DNA of 64,000 nucleotides from DAOUBP01 sp964474695. Lineage in GTDB: Bacteria > Chloroflexota > Anaerolineae > CG2-30-64-16. Shown piece by piece: positions 25,617 to 36,070 of this stretch; the first letter of the stretch is position 1, and every line of letters starts with the position of its first letter. The notes beneath the pieces were generated by a model, which did not search any database, had not been told where the DNA came from, and was given only the letters and a program-made list of their open reading frames with translations. Position numbers and translations under genes: made by a program. The DNA lies in assembly GCA_964474695.1 (NCBI GenBank), contig CAYYTK010000029.1, positions 1 to 64,000 of the forward strand, written 5' to 3'.

Positions 25617-28600
25617 ATGTCGTCTCGTCGAGCCAATCTGCTTCTGTCGGTCATCGTCCTGCTGTCCCTGGTCATTCAGCCGCTGGGCGCGGTTGCGGCC
25701 GTTCCGGCCGTCGCTGCACCCGGCAACGCTGCCGATCCCGGCGCGCATCCGGATCCTGGCTTCTTGTTCCGCGCGACCGTGACGCTGGACAGCGTCCGCA
25801 ACCTGGCGCGATTGGAGAAAACCGGGGTGCTCGTGCTGCGCGCTCTCGACGGCGAACAGGCTGCCCTGGTGTTGGCCGATGGCGATCAGTTGACCGAGTT
25901 AGCGCGTCTGGGCTTCAAGCCGAGAGGGGCCGACGAGCTGCGCCTGCTGCTCAGCACGCAGGGGCCAGAGAGGCACTGGCTGGCCGAGAGCCTGGCCCCT
26001 GTGCTGGCACAGGCTGATGCGATTGTCGCACAGAAAGCGGCGGCTGGGGTGGCCGGCGCGGCGGCCGCGCCTGACCTGACGTCCATGGTGGCTTCGCTCC
26101 ACGCCGCCCTGAGTACGCTGACGCCGGAGCAGATCGCCGGGGCCGCGAGCTCGATCAGCGTGGACGATGACGCGGATGGGCTGACTAACACCGAGGAAGC
26201 GTGGTGGTGCACCAACCCGCTCAACCCCAACAGCGATGGCGACGCCAGCGGCTACACCGACGGCCTGGAGGTCGCCGCGCTGCTCGATTTCACCCTCTCC
26301 CGGACGGTGCGTTGGAACTACGGTCCGCCCTTCGGCCCACCGGCTGCGTGGCCCAACTTCAACAATCGTGACGGGACGGGCCTCAACATCTGCAACGACG
26401 GCGATAAGGACACGATCCCTGATTATGCCGAGGCGTACGTGGTAGGCACCCGTATAGGCGTCGGTGATTCGGAGAACACGGACGGCGATAAGTTCGACGA
26501 TGGTCAGGAGTTCTTCGGTACAACCTTCTGCCCAGGTGATCCGCCCAATCCGTGTTGGGGTCTCTATCCTCGCACCCAGGATTTCAGCTTCATCACCTAT
26601 GCCATGCCGAGCTGGGTGCGTCCGCCCGGCGACAGCCCATTCGTCGCCGCGTACCCGGTCATTGACTTCCTGGTGGACCCGGCGACGGTTAAGGTCACAG
26701 CGAAGGAAATCCGAACGATCGAGCGAACGATCACACAGGGCGAAGAAATCTCGACCGGGTTTGCGGAGACGGTAGGGGCCAGCACGACCGTCGGCACGGT
26801 GGATACGAACACGCACAGCACGTGGCAGGAGAACTCGACGACGGAGGGGGGGATCGAGCCGGAAAGCGCAGCGCCCTCTCTTTCCGTTGTGGACCCAATC
26901 AACGCAATCCGCAATCTCGCCAGCATCCCCAGACTGAGACTACCTGATGCCATTGAGGCCAGCGCGGAGCCAGCAGCGCTGCTGGCACCCACACCTCTGA
27001 TCACGCCTACAATCGCTCTGGACGTAGATGTGGCCGAAGCCACCGAAAGGGCGCTGTATGACGCAAGGGTCGTGTTGCCGCGCTCAGAGCATTACGCGAT
27101 TACCGGCATCGACATCCTGGGAGATTGGCAATTCATCTCCGTTGCAGGCCTGGTTGGAGTCTCAGATCTTGCTCGCTGGAATGTATTGGATAGTGGCAAT
27201 TGGTATGGGTTGGTGTTGGTCCACACGGCAACAGATGGCAGCATCAGTGCGGCCGCAGAAGGCACTGTCGCGTACACGGAATTACTTGGACAGGTGCCGG
27301 ACAGCCTTCTACCGCAGAGCTCCAAGCTCGCCCTCGATCCCTTGTCAAGCTCGAATCAGTGTTCGATCTTCTACGGGTACCAGTGCTCAACATCCTATCG
27401 CTTCCCCTGGGAACTCAACAAACAGTGGGAATTTGGAGCACGGAGCGTTCATTTTGCGGAGTATGGCTATCCGGACACCGCCGGCTGGGCAGCAGTAGAT
27501 GTCGGCATACTCGGTTACGACGCATCCAGGCCTGCGTCCAACACCGTCTATGCCGCTCACGACAGCATTGTGGGATGGAAGTGCGACACTGATCCGAACA
27601 GCCACGCTTACAAGATCGGCAATTTCATCTACGCACATCTTGAGCCCACAGTGACATTGACGACTGCCCAGGTGTTCAGGTCCGGAGAGGCAATTGGGCC
27701 ACTCAAGAAGGGCAACATAACTTCGGGCGGGTGCGGCTATGCGTCGCAGGGGGCCAATCAGTTCCACCTGCACTGGGGCTTTCCCAATAACGGATCCCTG
27801 CAGGTCAGCGGCTGGACGTTAAAGTGGGATACCTCCCTCAACGATACGTGCTGGGGGGGAAGCTGTGATAAGGAGGCAGCCTGGACGCGCACCGGCAAAA
27901 TGGTTGCTACAGGAGGCCGCCTCTCTGCTGAGTACTTTGACGGGTCAGACGACATCGTCTGTTCAGTGACCAACGTGAGTTCCGCCCAGGTAGCCCCGCC
28001 CAGCAGCCTGAACCAAGGGACCAAGACTAGCAGCTTTTTCGAAAGGCTGGGACAGAGCGTACGGAATTTTGTGGGCAAGCTCGTCAGGAGTGGCGGCAAC
28101 ACCGCATTGAGCATTGAATCAACATCATTGACTGGCTGCTCAACGAGTTCATGCTCAGATCAAGTAGGCTTACTCGGTTCGAATTCCTGGAACTTCTCCG
28201 ATAATCGGACCTCGGGGCAATGCCCGAGCAGTCCTGGAACTGGCGACGGCTCTGATAGTTGGGCTGGTGGCGGCGGCGCCGGTATTGCCATCAATAACAA
28301 CGGCGACGGCACCTGGGACAGGCTCCGCATCTGGTCTCAAACGCAAACCACCGGTGAAGGCTGGTCAACCAGCCACTCCGAGCTCCGCAGCGAGACGAGC
28401 TACCGGGAGATCACGCGCTCCTCGACCAACACCCTGGTGTCCAGCGAGGCCTGGTCCACAGCCACCACGACCGACCCCACCGATGCGGGCCGACTCACCT
28501 TCAACTACAATCTCTACAACACCGGCAGCGACGCGGCCGTCAATCTGACCGGGTTGAGGATCAACGTCCTGATCGGCGACCTGCCAGTTATCACCTGGAA

Positions 28601-31600
28601 CGCGCCGGACAGGTCTGACATCCTGCCCGGCCAGGCCAAAGGGCCTTTCAGCAGTGACCCGCTCACGCTGACTCTGGAGCAGTTAGCCGCCATTGACAAC
28701 GGCGCGCCGATCCGTGTCGTGCTGGCGGATTACGGCTATGACGACAACCTGTACGACGCCAACGCCTGGGGCCGCAGCGTGCTGTTCCACGTGGACGATG
28801 GCCCCGGTGACGGCGATGAGACGGTGGACACCTACCTGATCACCACGAACCTGGTTCAAGGGGAAACGTACCAGGACACCCTGGCGCGCTACTTCGACGC
28901 CACCACCTTCCAGGGCGCGCCCGGCGACGAGCGCAACGGCACAATCACGGGGATCCGCACCCCCGAGTTCGCCGGGGACGGCGAGATCACAGGCTGGCAG
29001 GACCACCCGGTGAACGAGCATGCCTGGTGGGAGCTCTCGATCTCGCTCGATGGCGAGACGGACGGGGTGCAACACTTCCGCGATATGCCTGCGAAAGCCA
29101 AGACCGATGTCTATCTGCGCTACGTGCTGGATACCGATGCGGATGGTTTCTCCGACCGCGCCGAGCTGGACGCCGGCTCCGACCCCAACGATCCCGACAT
29201 CCATCCCCGGCCCTTGTTGACGGTCGCCCAGCACACGACGGTGAGCGGCACGAATGCTTCGGTGCAGGTAACACTCCAGAACGACGGCAACCTGGACGCC
29301 AGCAGCGTCGAGCTGTGGGCCATCGCGCCTGACGATTCGATTACGATCACCGATAACCTGGTCGGCGGTGGCGGCCGGGTGCGCGCCGGACGGCAGGTGG
29401 TGCTCGGGTCCCGCATCGGCAAGCCGGACCTGGTCGCCTGGACCACCAGCACGGCCAAGCCCTATCCTGACGGGCAGTTCGAGGGCGCCAGCCCGAAGAC
29501 CTTCAAGTTCCAGGCGCTCGATTCCGGCAACGTGGAATCAGGCACGCTGCGCGTCAAGTGGAGCAATGACAACGGCGCCACATGGCAGACGGCGCCATTG
29601 GCTTTGGGAACCGGTTATACGAAGTGGACGCCGCTCCCGCTGTCCGATGGCCTGACGATCGCGTTCTCCGGCGGCTATATCACCACAGGCGAGACCTTCA
29701 CCTTCGCGACGGCGCTGCCGATTGACACCTTCGCCTACACCATCAACAACACGTCCTACACGCCGCCGCTGATCATCGCGTCCTACAACGATCCGGAGGG
29801 CAACCACAAGTTCGTCAGCGCCGTGGAACTACCCGACATCCAGGCCGACCTGGCGCCCTACCTGGGCGATATGCGCTACGGCTTCCAGCTCGACGTGATG
29901 GCCGCCGCCCCATTTGCAGCCGGCGCGAACACCGCCTACCTGGTCTTCAACAACCCGGCCGCGCAGGCCATCACCGACGCGAACCTGTACGCGGAGTTCG
30001 CCACGCCCGATGGCACGGTGGCCAAAGAATACGTGCTGACAAACCAGACCCTCCTGCCCGGCCCGAACGTCGTGACGCTGGCGTGGGACACCGCCGACTT
30101 CAGCCCGGCCTTCGACCCGACCGCCGATTATCACATCCTGGTCTTTGCGGCGGATCGCCAGGGCACGATCTTCGAGAACACGGTGAAGGGCATGGATCAG
30201 GTGGGCAAAGACCGCTTGCCCACGGCCGTGCTGCCGCAGGAGGATTGGAACTTCGGCACTGCGCAGCAGGGCACACTCCTGCGCCATACCCTGGCCGTTG
30301 CCAACACCGGCTACCGGGATATGCTGACCTTCGTCGCTGCCAGCGACCCGGCGATCGAACTGTCGGACGAGGGCAGCAGGACCGTCGCGGCCGGCGACGT
30401 CACGCAGTACGAGATCGCGCTTAACACCGCCGACCTGCCTGTCGGGTCGGTTGATCAGACCGTCACCATCCGCGCCAGCGATCCGGTCAATCCCACGCGC
30501 ACGGTGCATGTGGTAGGCACGGTGACGGCGATGCCGGCAGATACGCCGGTAGGCGCTATGCAGCGTCCCCTGGACTGGTCTGCAACTGTGTCCGGCACGC
30601 AGGGGCAGTGGGTGGAGTTCACGCATACGCTGCAGCCAGATCCTGTTAGTCTGCATCCAGTGAGGGTTTATAGCCAAGATTACGCGTCGCTGAAGGGTGT
30701 GGGCAAATATGCGACGCCGTTCGGCGCGGGCACGGCATCCTATGACATGTTCGGCGATGGACGGGATGGGGTGATGCCATCCAGCGGAAACCTGGACAAC
30801 AATAACGGCGTGGGTGTCGCGGTGGCCAACAGCGGGAGCGCCGGCGCATATACCATCAACGTGACTGATGCCTACGCCGGCTGGCGCATCAACCCTGGAG
30901 ATGCGGTACTGATTCACCAAACGCAGGGATCTGGCGCCGGCTGCTGGGAACTAAACAAGGCCGTCTCGGATTACACCGGTGGAACAGCAGCCATTCAGGT
31001 GACGAAGCCGTTGCAGTGTAATTATGCCAGCGGCGGCAACAACCATGCCCAGATTCAGCGCGTGCCGCAGTACACTCTCTGTCCGATCAGTGGAACTGTA
31101 ACTCCCTTATCGGGATGGAATGGAACATGGGGGGGTATTCTGGCCGTAATGTGCCGAGACAGCATGACGATTACTGGTGCTATCAACGCCAGTGGCGCTG
31201 GGTATCGAGGCGGACAAACCGGAACACTTATCGAAAACTCATGGAGCTATGCTGGTGAAGGATTTGCCGCCCCTTCAACGAAACAACGAACCGCAAATGG
31301 CAACGGGGGTGGCGGCGGGAAGCACAAGATAGGCAGAACTGGTGGCGGAGGTGGCGGTGGAAGTCTGTACGTCGGTACTGATGGATGGCAGACGTCTGAG
31401 GGAAACGACAACGGGTATGGCGGCAGTTCAGTAGGCAATGCTGAGTTGATGATTGCAGTGCCCGGTGGTGGTGGCGGGGGTGGCGGCCATTCAGATGGGC
31501 CTGAAGTAGGTGGTGTTGGCGGTAACGGCGGAGGGCTGATACTGCTGCATACCGGTCAACTCAGCATACCTGGGCTGTTGGCTGCAAACGGTACGAATGG

Positions 31601-34600
31601 CACTAACGCCGCTGCCGGGCAGTTTGGCGACGCAGGCGGAGGAGGCGGAGGAGCGGGAGGCGCAATTCGGGTGGTTGCTAGAGTCGTTGATGTTGGATCA
31701 TCGCGTATGCAAGTCAGCGGCGGCGAAGGCGGTATTTCGCCCGGTTATGGAGGACGAGGTGGCGGCGGTTCTATTGGTCGCATTCGGATTGAATACTGCG
31801 AATCGATCACTGGCACAATCAACCCTCCCGCCAGCACCCAGAAACTCAACTGCTACATCGCTGAGCAAATCGAATCATCGCCGTACGCCACGACGCGCCT
31901 CAATCTGCCAGAATCTGGCACACACACTTACCAGGTGCAATACGGCCGCAAGCTCAACTGGAGCGGCGCAGCCAACCAGGTCACAACCCTGCGCGTGCCG
32001 GCTGGCCTCTTCACCTCGGTCACGCTGCAAGCCCTGGTCAGCGATCTGCCTAGCAACGCCTGGTTTGCGCTCGACATCGGCAACACCGGCAGCGATTCCT
32101 GGAACGGTACGGTGGGCAACGGCGGCGAGTACACGAGCCCCAACCTGGCGGCCTTCTTCAACGCCTACTGGGCCAGCCACGGCGCGCCTACCACAGGGTA
32201 TCTGAACATACCCATCCGCGTCTACCTGGATCGGGCCGGTCAAGTACTCTTGACCAACCTGAAGGTGACGCTGACCGGCAGCAAGACCCGCGCCATCCGG
32301 CTGCCTGTCCGTTCGCTCGGCTACAGCAGTGTCACGGCCAGCTTCACGGTCAGCGGCGGGTCTGGCCCCCTGGCAGTAGGCGTTGACGTGGGAGCCAACG
32401 GCTCGGTGGACTGGACGTACACCGGCTCACCAGCCTATCCGGCCAGCCTGACCACAGGTGACCTGGCGACCTCGGTCGCCGCATACCTGGCCGGTAAGTC
32501 GGGCGAGGTGGACGTGCCCATCCGCTTCTACCTGGCGCCGCTTGCCACGCTGGCTCTGACCGGTTTCACCGCCCTGCCGGCCGGTGCAACTGATTCTGGC
32601 CTCAGCAACACCGACCTGACCTTCGGCGCCGCGACACCTTCCGAGGGCGACGTCGTTACCGTCACGGCAGTCGTCCACAATGCCGAAAGCTTGGACACCG
32701 GCCCGCTGGCGGTCTCCTTCTATGCCACGCCTGCGGGCGGTATCGAGACCCGGATCGGCAGTGCGTTCGTGGCCAATGTGCCGGCCGCGGGCACGGCGAC
32801 CGTGCCCCTCCAGTGGAACACCCTCGGGTTCACCGGCGATGTGCCCGTACGCGCACTGGTTGATCCCTACAACCGGCTCACCGAGGCAGATGAAACCAAC
32901 AACGGCGCCATGGCCACCCTGCCCATCAAGACCCGGCCCGATCTGCGCGTGACGGACATCGCCATCACCGACACCGGACCGGTGGTGGGACAAACCGTGA
33001 CCGTGACGCTCACACTGCACAACGCCGGCCAGACCACAGCGGCGGCCTCCGTGCTCGCGCTGTACGACGATCATCCTGACCAGAGTCGCGTGCTGATCTG
33101 CGAGGATGACGAAGGCACACCTGCGAACGCGACCCGCACCGTTGCCTGCCAGTGGATCCCCACTGTGCCCGGCCAACACCGTTTGTTCGCCGAGGTGGAT
33201 CGCGACCAGGCTGTGAACGAATCCAACGAAACTAACAATGCCGCCTGGCGCGATGTCTACGTCGGCTTCGCCGGCCCGATCCTACTGGACAGCGGCGGCG
33301 GAGACGCCTATGACCCGGCCTACTCGCCTGAGAGCGGCTACGGCTATGTAGACGAAGGCACGCCCGATATCACCTTCTCCTGCGGCGCCGCCGGCTCACC
33401 GGACGACACCCTGCGCCTGGACCCGGACGGCCACCTGGTCTATCGCTTCGAGCACTTCCAGCCAGGCCACTTCTACCACCTCGACATCGTGCTGCGCGAG
33501 TGCGATGGGGCCGGTCGCCAGCAGACGATCAGCATTGACGGCAACCGGATCGAGGGCCCGGTGGACCTGCTCGACGGGGCGGCGCATTCGTTCTCGATCC
33601 TGCTCGACCCCGCTTTCTATGCCGACCGGGCGATCACGGTCGCCATAGATGCGCCCGGCATTGACGGCGCGGTCGTCAGCCAGGTCAATGTGCACGACAT
33701 TGACTACCGCTACGCCGACGCCGGCGGGAGCAACGATCCCGCTTACTCGGCCGCGACGGGCTACGGTTGGCTCGACGGGGTCAAGAACACCGGCTACGGC
33801 ACTCTCCCCTACCAGAGCGTGCGCGTCAATCAGTCGGGCAACACGCTCAGGTATCGCTTCGATGGGCTGCTGCCGGGCGCCAAATACTGGTTACGGTTCA
33901 CCTTCTATCAGAGTTCCGGCGGCGCGCGCATCCAGGAGGTGGAGGTGGATGGCGTCTGGACCGGGCTGGAGGTGAACACCGGCAACTATCAGCCGCACCG
34001 TGAGACCATCGAAGTGCCGGTGGGCGCCTACCAGGCCGACGGCTCGATCGTGGTGGGGATCCGGCGCACCAACGCCTCAACCGGCGCCTTCGTCAACGAG
34101 ATCGCGCTGGAAGAACGGACACTGCCGGGCCAGGTGACGCAAAACCTGACGCTGCACGCGACCACGCCCAACTGGGTCTCCTTCAACATCAAGCCCGAGG
34201 TGCGGCCAGCGCTCTACTGCTCCGGCGTGACCGCGACCGCGGCCTTTACCTCCGTTGGCGGCGACGCAGTGCTGGCCGGCGCGGCCGCGCCGGTGAACAG
34301 CATCATCGAGGCATTCACCCCGGCGGGTGTGAAAGTGGGCTGCTTTAAGGCGCACACGGCCGGCAAATACGGCTACATGCGCGTGTACGGCGCGGAGGGG
34401 ACGACACCTGGCATGCAGCCCGGCGAACCGATCCAGTTCAAGGTCAACGGCATCGCCGCCCAGCCGGCCCCCTACCCCGTGATCTGGCAGAACGACAGGC
34501 TGACCCACGTCGTGAACCTGGATGCGCCTGATGTGATCCCGGTCGAGACCTTCCTCGACCCCATTGCAGGTCAGGTGGTCAAGCTCCAGTCCGAGACCGG

Positions 34601-35360
34601 CACTTACCTGCCGCCGCCGGCCGACCCGCGCTTCAATACGACCACCACGGTCGCGCCCGGCCAGGGCTACCTGCTCTACACCTCGGCCAACACGCCTCTA
34701 CCCGTATCGGGCGAGCGCGTGCCGGCTGACACGCCGCTGGCGCTGCACTCAGGCTGGAACTGGTTGGGCTATCTGCCGACCTGCGAGCTGCCCATCCCAA
34801 CGGTGTTGGCCGGCATCGTTGGGCAATATGACCTGCTCAACGGCGAGACCGGCACGTACAGGCCGCCGCCCGCAGACCCGGCCTTCAACAACTTCAACAC
34901 CATGGCGCCGGGCAAGGGGTACATGATCCATATGACCGCGGCCGCGACGCTGATCTATCCGGCCGACCAGTGCGGCGGGGCGCTGAGGGCCTGGGAACAA
35001 GCCGCGCCGGCCTTTACTTGTCCCGCCGTGCCTACCAGCCGGTTCACACACTTCTACGGCCACGTGACGCCGGTCGAGGACGCCCCGCCAGGCGCCGCGA
35101 TCCTGGCCTACAGCCCCCGCGGTGAAGTGGTCGGCTGCGGACAGGTCGGGGAAGGCGTCCTCTACCCGTACCTGCGGGTCTACGGGGCAGAGGACGCACA
35201 GCCGGGGATGCAGCCTGGAGAAGCCGTGCGCTTCACGGTGAACGGCCGACGGGTGCTGCCATCAACTCCAGCGATCTGGCAGAACGATTGGGATGTCCAC
35301 CCGCTGGACCTGGAGGTGGCTGGCGTGCAATATCAATATCTACCGCTGATCGTGCGTTGA
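25617..35360 (+). CDS. Giant secreted multidomain protein 2 with an internal M23-like peptidase domain
   Basis: 3247 residues, with GAGGTG upstream of the ATG and a signal peptide (residues 1-25). It parallels giant protein 1: calcium repeats at about 182-300, ASH-like domain at 1542-1639, Gly-rich segment at 1892-2055, CARDB domains at about 2325-2552, duplicated C-terminal modules at 2840-3128 and a YLPLIVR tail. The difference is at 582-738, where a LytM/M23-like domain replaces the partner's hydrophobic segment: YAAHDSIVGWK, FIYAHLEP and the HxH signature NQFHLHWGF near residue 717. The first zinc ligand of the HxxxD motif is unclear (GWAAVDVG shows the Asp but not the His). Peptidoglycan cleavage or binding is therefore possible, not assured. 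Confidence 0.87.
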   Translation: MSSRRANLLLSVIVLLSLVIQPLGAVAAVPAVAAPGNAADPGAHPDPGFLFRATVTLDSVRNLARLEKTGVLVLRALDGEQAALVLADGDQLTELARLGFKPRGADELRLLLSTQGPERHWLAESLAPVLAQADAIVAQKAAAGVAGAAAAPDLTSMVASLHAALSTLTPEQIAGAASSISVDDDADGLTNTEEAWWCTNPLNPNSDGDASGYTDGLEVAALLDFTLSRTVRWNYGPPFGPPAAWPNFNNRDGTGLNICNDGDKDTIPDYAEAYVVGTRIGVGDSENTDGDKFDDGQEFFGTTFCPGDPPNPCWGLYPRTQDFSFITYAMPSWVRPPGDSPFVAAYPVIDFLVDPATVKVTAKEIRTIERTITQGEEISTGFAETVGASTTVGTVDTNTHSTWQENSTTEGGIEPESAAPSLSVVDPINAIRNLASIPRLRLPDAIEASAEPAALLAPTPLITPTIALDVDVAEATERALYDARVVLPRSEHYAITGIDILGDWQFISVAGLVGVSDLARWNVLDSGNWYGLVLVHTATDGSISAAAEGTVAYTELLGQVPDSLLPQSSKLALDPLSSSNQCSIFYGYQCSTSYRFPWELNKQWEFGARSVHFAEYGYPDTAGWAAVDVGILGYDASRPASNTVYAAHDSIVGWKCDTDPNSHAYKIGNFIYAHLEPTVTLTTAQVFRSGEAIGPLKKGNITSGGCGYASQGANQFHLHWGFPNNGSLQVSGWTLKWDTSLNDTCWGGSCDKEAAWTRTGKMVATGGRLSAEYFDGSDDIVCSVTNVSSAQVAPPSSLNQGTKTSSFFERLGQSVRNFVGKLVRSGGNTALSIESTSLTGCSTSSCSDQVGLLGSNSWNFSDNRTSGQCPSSPGTGDGSDSWAGGGGAGIAINNNGDGTWDRLRIWSQTQTTGEGWSTSHSELRSETSYREITRSSTNTLVSSEAWSTATTTDPTDAGRLTFNYNLYNTGSDAAVNLTGLRINVLIGDLPVITWNAPDRSDILPGQAKGPFSSDPLTLTLEQLAAIDNGAPIRVVLADYGYDDNLYDANAWGRSVLFHVDDGPGDGDETVDTYLITTNLVQGETYQDTLARYFDATTFQGAPGDERNGTITGIRTPEFAGDGEITGWQDHPVNEHAWWELSISLDGETDGVQHFRDMPAKAKTDVYLRYVLDTDADGFSDRAELDAGSDPNDPDIHPRPLLTVAQHTTVSGTNASVQVTLQNDGNLDASSVELWAIAPDDSITITDNLVGGGGRVRAGRQVVLGSRIGKPDLVAWTTSTAKPYPDGQFEGASPKTFKFQALDSGNVESGTLRVKWSNDNGATWQTAPLALGTGYTKWTPLPLSDGLTIAFSGGYITTGETFTFATALPIDTFAYTINNTSYTPPLIIASYNDPEGNHKFVSAVELPDIQADLAPYLGDMRYGFQLDVMAAAPFAAGANTAYLVFNNPAAQAITDANLYAEFATPDGTVAKEYVLTNQTLLPGPNVVTLAWDTADFSPAFDPTADYHILVFAADRQGTIFENTVKGMDQVGKDRLPTAVLPQEDWNFGTAQQGTLLRHTLAVANTGYRDMLTFVAASDPAIELSDEGSRTVAAGDVTQYEIALNTADLPVGSVDQTVTIRASDPVNPTRTVHVVGTVTAMPADTPVGAMQRPLDWSATVSGTQGQWVEFTHTLQPDPVSLHPVRVYSQDYASLKGVGKYATPFGAGTASYDMFGDGRDGVMPSSGNLDNNNGVGVAVANSGSAGAYTINVTDAYAGWRINPGDAVLIHQTQGSGAGCWELNKAVSDYTGGTAAIQVTKPLQCNYASGGNNHAQIQRVPQYTLCPISGTVTPLSGWNGTWGGILAVMCRDSMTITGAINASGAGYRGGQTGTLIENSWSYAGEGFAAPSTKQRTANGNGGGGGKHKIGRTGGGGGGGSLYVGTDGWQTSEGNDNGYGGSSVGNAELMIAVPGGGGGGGGHSDGPEVGGVGGNGGGLILLHTGQLSIPGLLAANGTNGTNAAAGQFGDAGGGGGGAGGAIRVVARVVDVGSSRMQVSGGEGGISPGYGGRGGGGSIGRIRIEYCESITGTINPPASTQKLNCYIAEQIESSPYATTRLNLPESGTHTYQVQYGRKLNWSGAANQVTTLRVPAGLFTSVTLQALVSDLPSNAWFALDIGNTGSDSWNGTVGNGGEYTSPNLAAFFNAYWASHGAPTTGYLNIPIRVYLDRAGQVLLTNLKVTLTGSKTRAIRLPVRSLGYSSVTASFTVSGGSGPLAVGVDVGANGSVDWTYTGSPAYPASLTTGDLATSVAAYLAGKSGEVDVPIRFYLAPLATLALTGFTALPAGATDSGLSNTDLTFGAATPSEGDVVTVTAVVHNAESLDTGPLAVSFYATPAGGIETRIGSAFVANVPAAGTATVPLQWNTLGFTGDVPVRALVDPYNRLTEADETNNGAMATLPIKTRPDLRVTDIAITDTGPVVGQTVTVTLTLHNAGQTTAAASVLALYDDHPDQSRVLICEDDEGTPANATRTVACQWIPTVPGQHRLFAEVDRDQAVNESNETNNAAWRDVYVGFAGPILLDSGGGDAYDPAYSPESGYGYVDEGTPDITFSCGAAGSPDDTLRLDPDGHLVYRFEHFQPGHFYHLDIVLRECDGAGRQQTISIDGNRIEGPVDLLDGAAHSFSILLDPAFYADRAITVAIDAPGIDGAVVSQVNVHDIDYRYADAGGSNDPAYSAATGYGWLDGVKNTGYGTLPYQSVRVNQSGNTLRYRFDGLLPGAKYWLRFTFYQSSGGARIQEVEVDGVWTGLEVNTGNYQPHRETIEVPVGAYQADGSIVVGIRRTNASTGAFVNEIALEERTLPGQVTQNLTLHATTPNWVSFNIKPEVRPALYCSGVTATAAFTSVGGDAVLAGAAAPVNSIIEAFTPAGVKVGCFKAHTAGKYGYMRVYGAEGTTPGMQPGEPIQFKVNGIAAQPAPYPVIWQNDRLTHVVNLDAPDVIPVETFLDPIAGQVVKLQSETGTYLPPPADPRFNTTTTVAPGQGYLLYTSANTPLPVSGERVPADTPLALHSGWNWLGYLPTCELPIPTVLAGIVGQYDLLNGETGTYRPPPADPAFNNFNTMAPGKGYMIHMTAAATLIYPADQCGGALRAWEQAAPAFTCPAVPTSRFTHFYGHVTPVEDAPPGAAILAYSPRGEVVGCGQVGEGVLYPYLRVYGAEDAQPGMQPGEAVRFTVNGRRVLPSTPAIWQNDWDVHPLDLEVAGVQYQYLPLIVR

Positions 35361-35781
35361 CGCACTGAACGAGATGTGGACTGGCGGGAGGGCGGAGCTG
35401 TAGGCGTGCAATTGCCTGTTGGCATACCAGGACGCAGGCAAGGCCACATACTACTTCCTGGTGCCGGATATACAGGCGCGCCCGCATTTGATGCGGGCGC
35501 GCCCGTATTCCTGAAGCAAACCAAACAGGAATCGGTATCTGAACAGGCCAGGCACCTCTTAGCGCGGATGGAGGAACGCGGCCTGCTCATCCAAGCAGAA
35601 ACGCAGGCGGGTGCACATTACGAACTTGCACCAAGAATTTATAGGCGCGCCCATAAGTCATTTGGGCGCGGCCCATATGACATGGCGCAGCGCGATGCCT
35701 TGTCGAACGGCATAACGTGGTATAATCATGGTGTAGAAGAAAGGTGCTGGCCGAGCCAGCCTGCCGCACTGAGGCATAGCT
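35361..35781. other. Intergenic region after giant gene 2, with possible gene remnant
   Basis: 421 bases containing two hairpins whose left arms both read AGGCGCGCCC (35474 and 35643). Between them a stretch around 35527-35640 translates to EQARHLLARMEERGLLIQ and AHYELAPRIYR. This resembles the winged-helix tail of a DNA-binding/ATPase protein and may be a decayed gene end. No intact gene is supported. TATAAT at 35721-35726 with TTGTCG 15 bases upstream is a candidate promoter for the 35782 operon. Confidence 0.4.
35475..35503. terminator. Perfect 13-bp GC-rich hairpin downstream of giant gene 2
   Basis: GGCGCGCCCGCAT-ttg-ATGCGGGCGCGCC is a perfect inverted repeat 115 bases after the stop codon. 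The very stable stem suits a terminator or 3' stabiliser, although only a short T-containing stretch follows. Confidence 0.6.
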
Positions 35782-36042
35782 ATGACCGTCTTCTCGCCAC
35801 CGAGACATGTCGTCTGGAGCACCGACCGGCTCGATCTCGCCGATCCATTCCAGCGCAAATGGTACATCCGCCAGGTCATCGAACACGGCAGAGCGGACGA
35901 CATCGCCAGCCTGGACCTGGATGAGGTGGCGCGCCTCCTGGACGAATTGAACCTGCCGCCGCACCTGCACAGCCTCTGGGCGCGTTTTCTGGGAGCTCGC
36001 TCCAGGCTTGTGCAGCAGACCGCCGCTCAAATCGTAGTATAG
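35782..36042 (+). CDS. Small DUF6922-like protein upstream of an MNT/HEPN pair
   Basis: 86 residues from an ATG with GAGG upstream. The sequence VWSTDRLDLADPFQRKWYIRQVIEHGRADDIASLDLDEVARLLDELNLPPHLHSLW resembles the short DUF6922 domain (recalled family pattern: 'D..D..kh..fII.RVLe.Gd..di..L'), which often precedes nucleotidyltransferase/HEPN toxin-antitoxin genes. It starts 28 bases before the MNT gene. A regulatory or accessory antitoxin role is an inference from context. Confidence 0.65.
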   Translation: MTVFSPPRHVVWSTDRLDLADPFQRKWYIRQVIEHGRADDIASLDLDEVARLLDELNLPPHLHSLWARFLGARSRLVQQTAAQIVV

Positions 36043-36070
36043 TGCTTTCGGAAAGAGATGAGTTAACAAT

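Noticed and set aside
35376..35924. 182-codon plus-strand frame after the second giant gene
   Set aside because: It begins without a ribosome site, spans two hairpins and runs into the 35782 gene in another frame. Only a short internal part resembles a protein, so at most it is a remnant.
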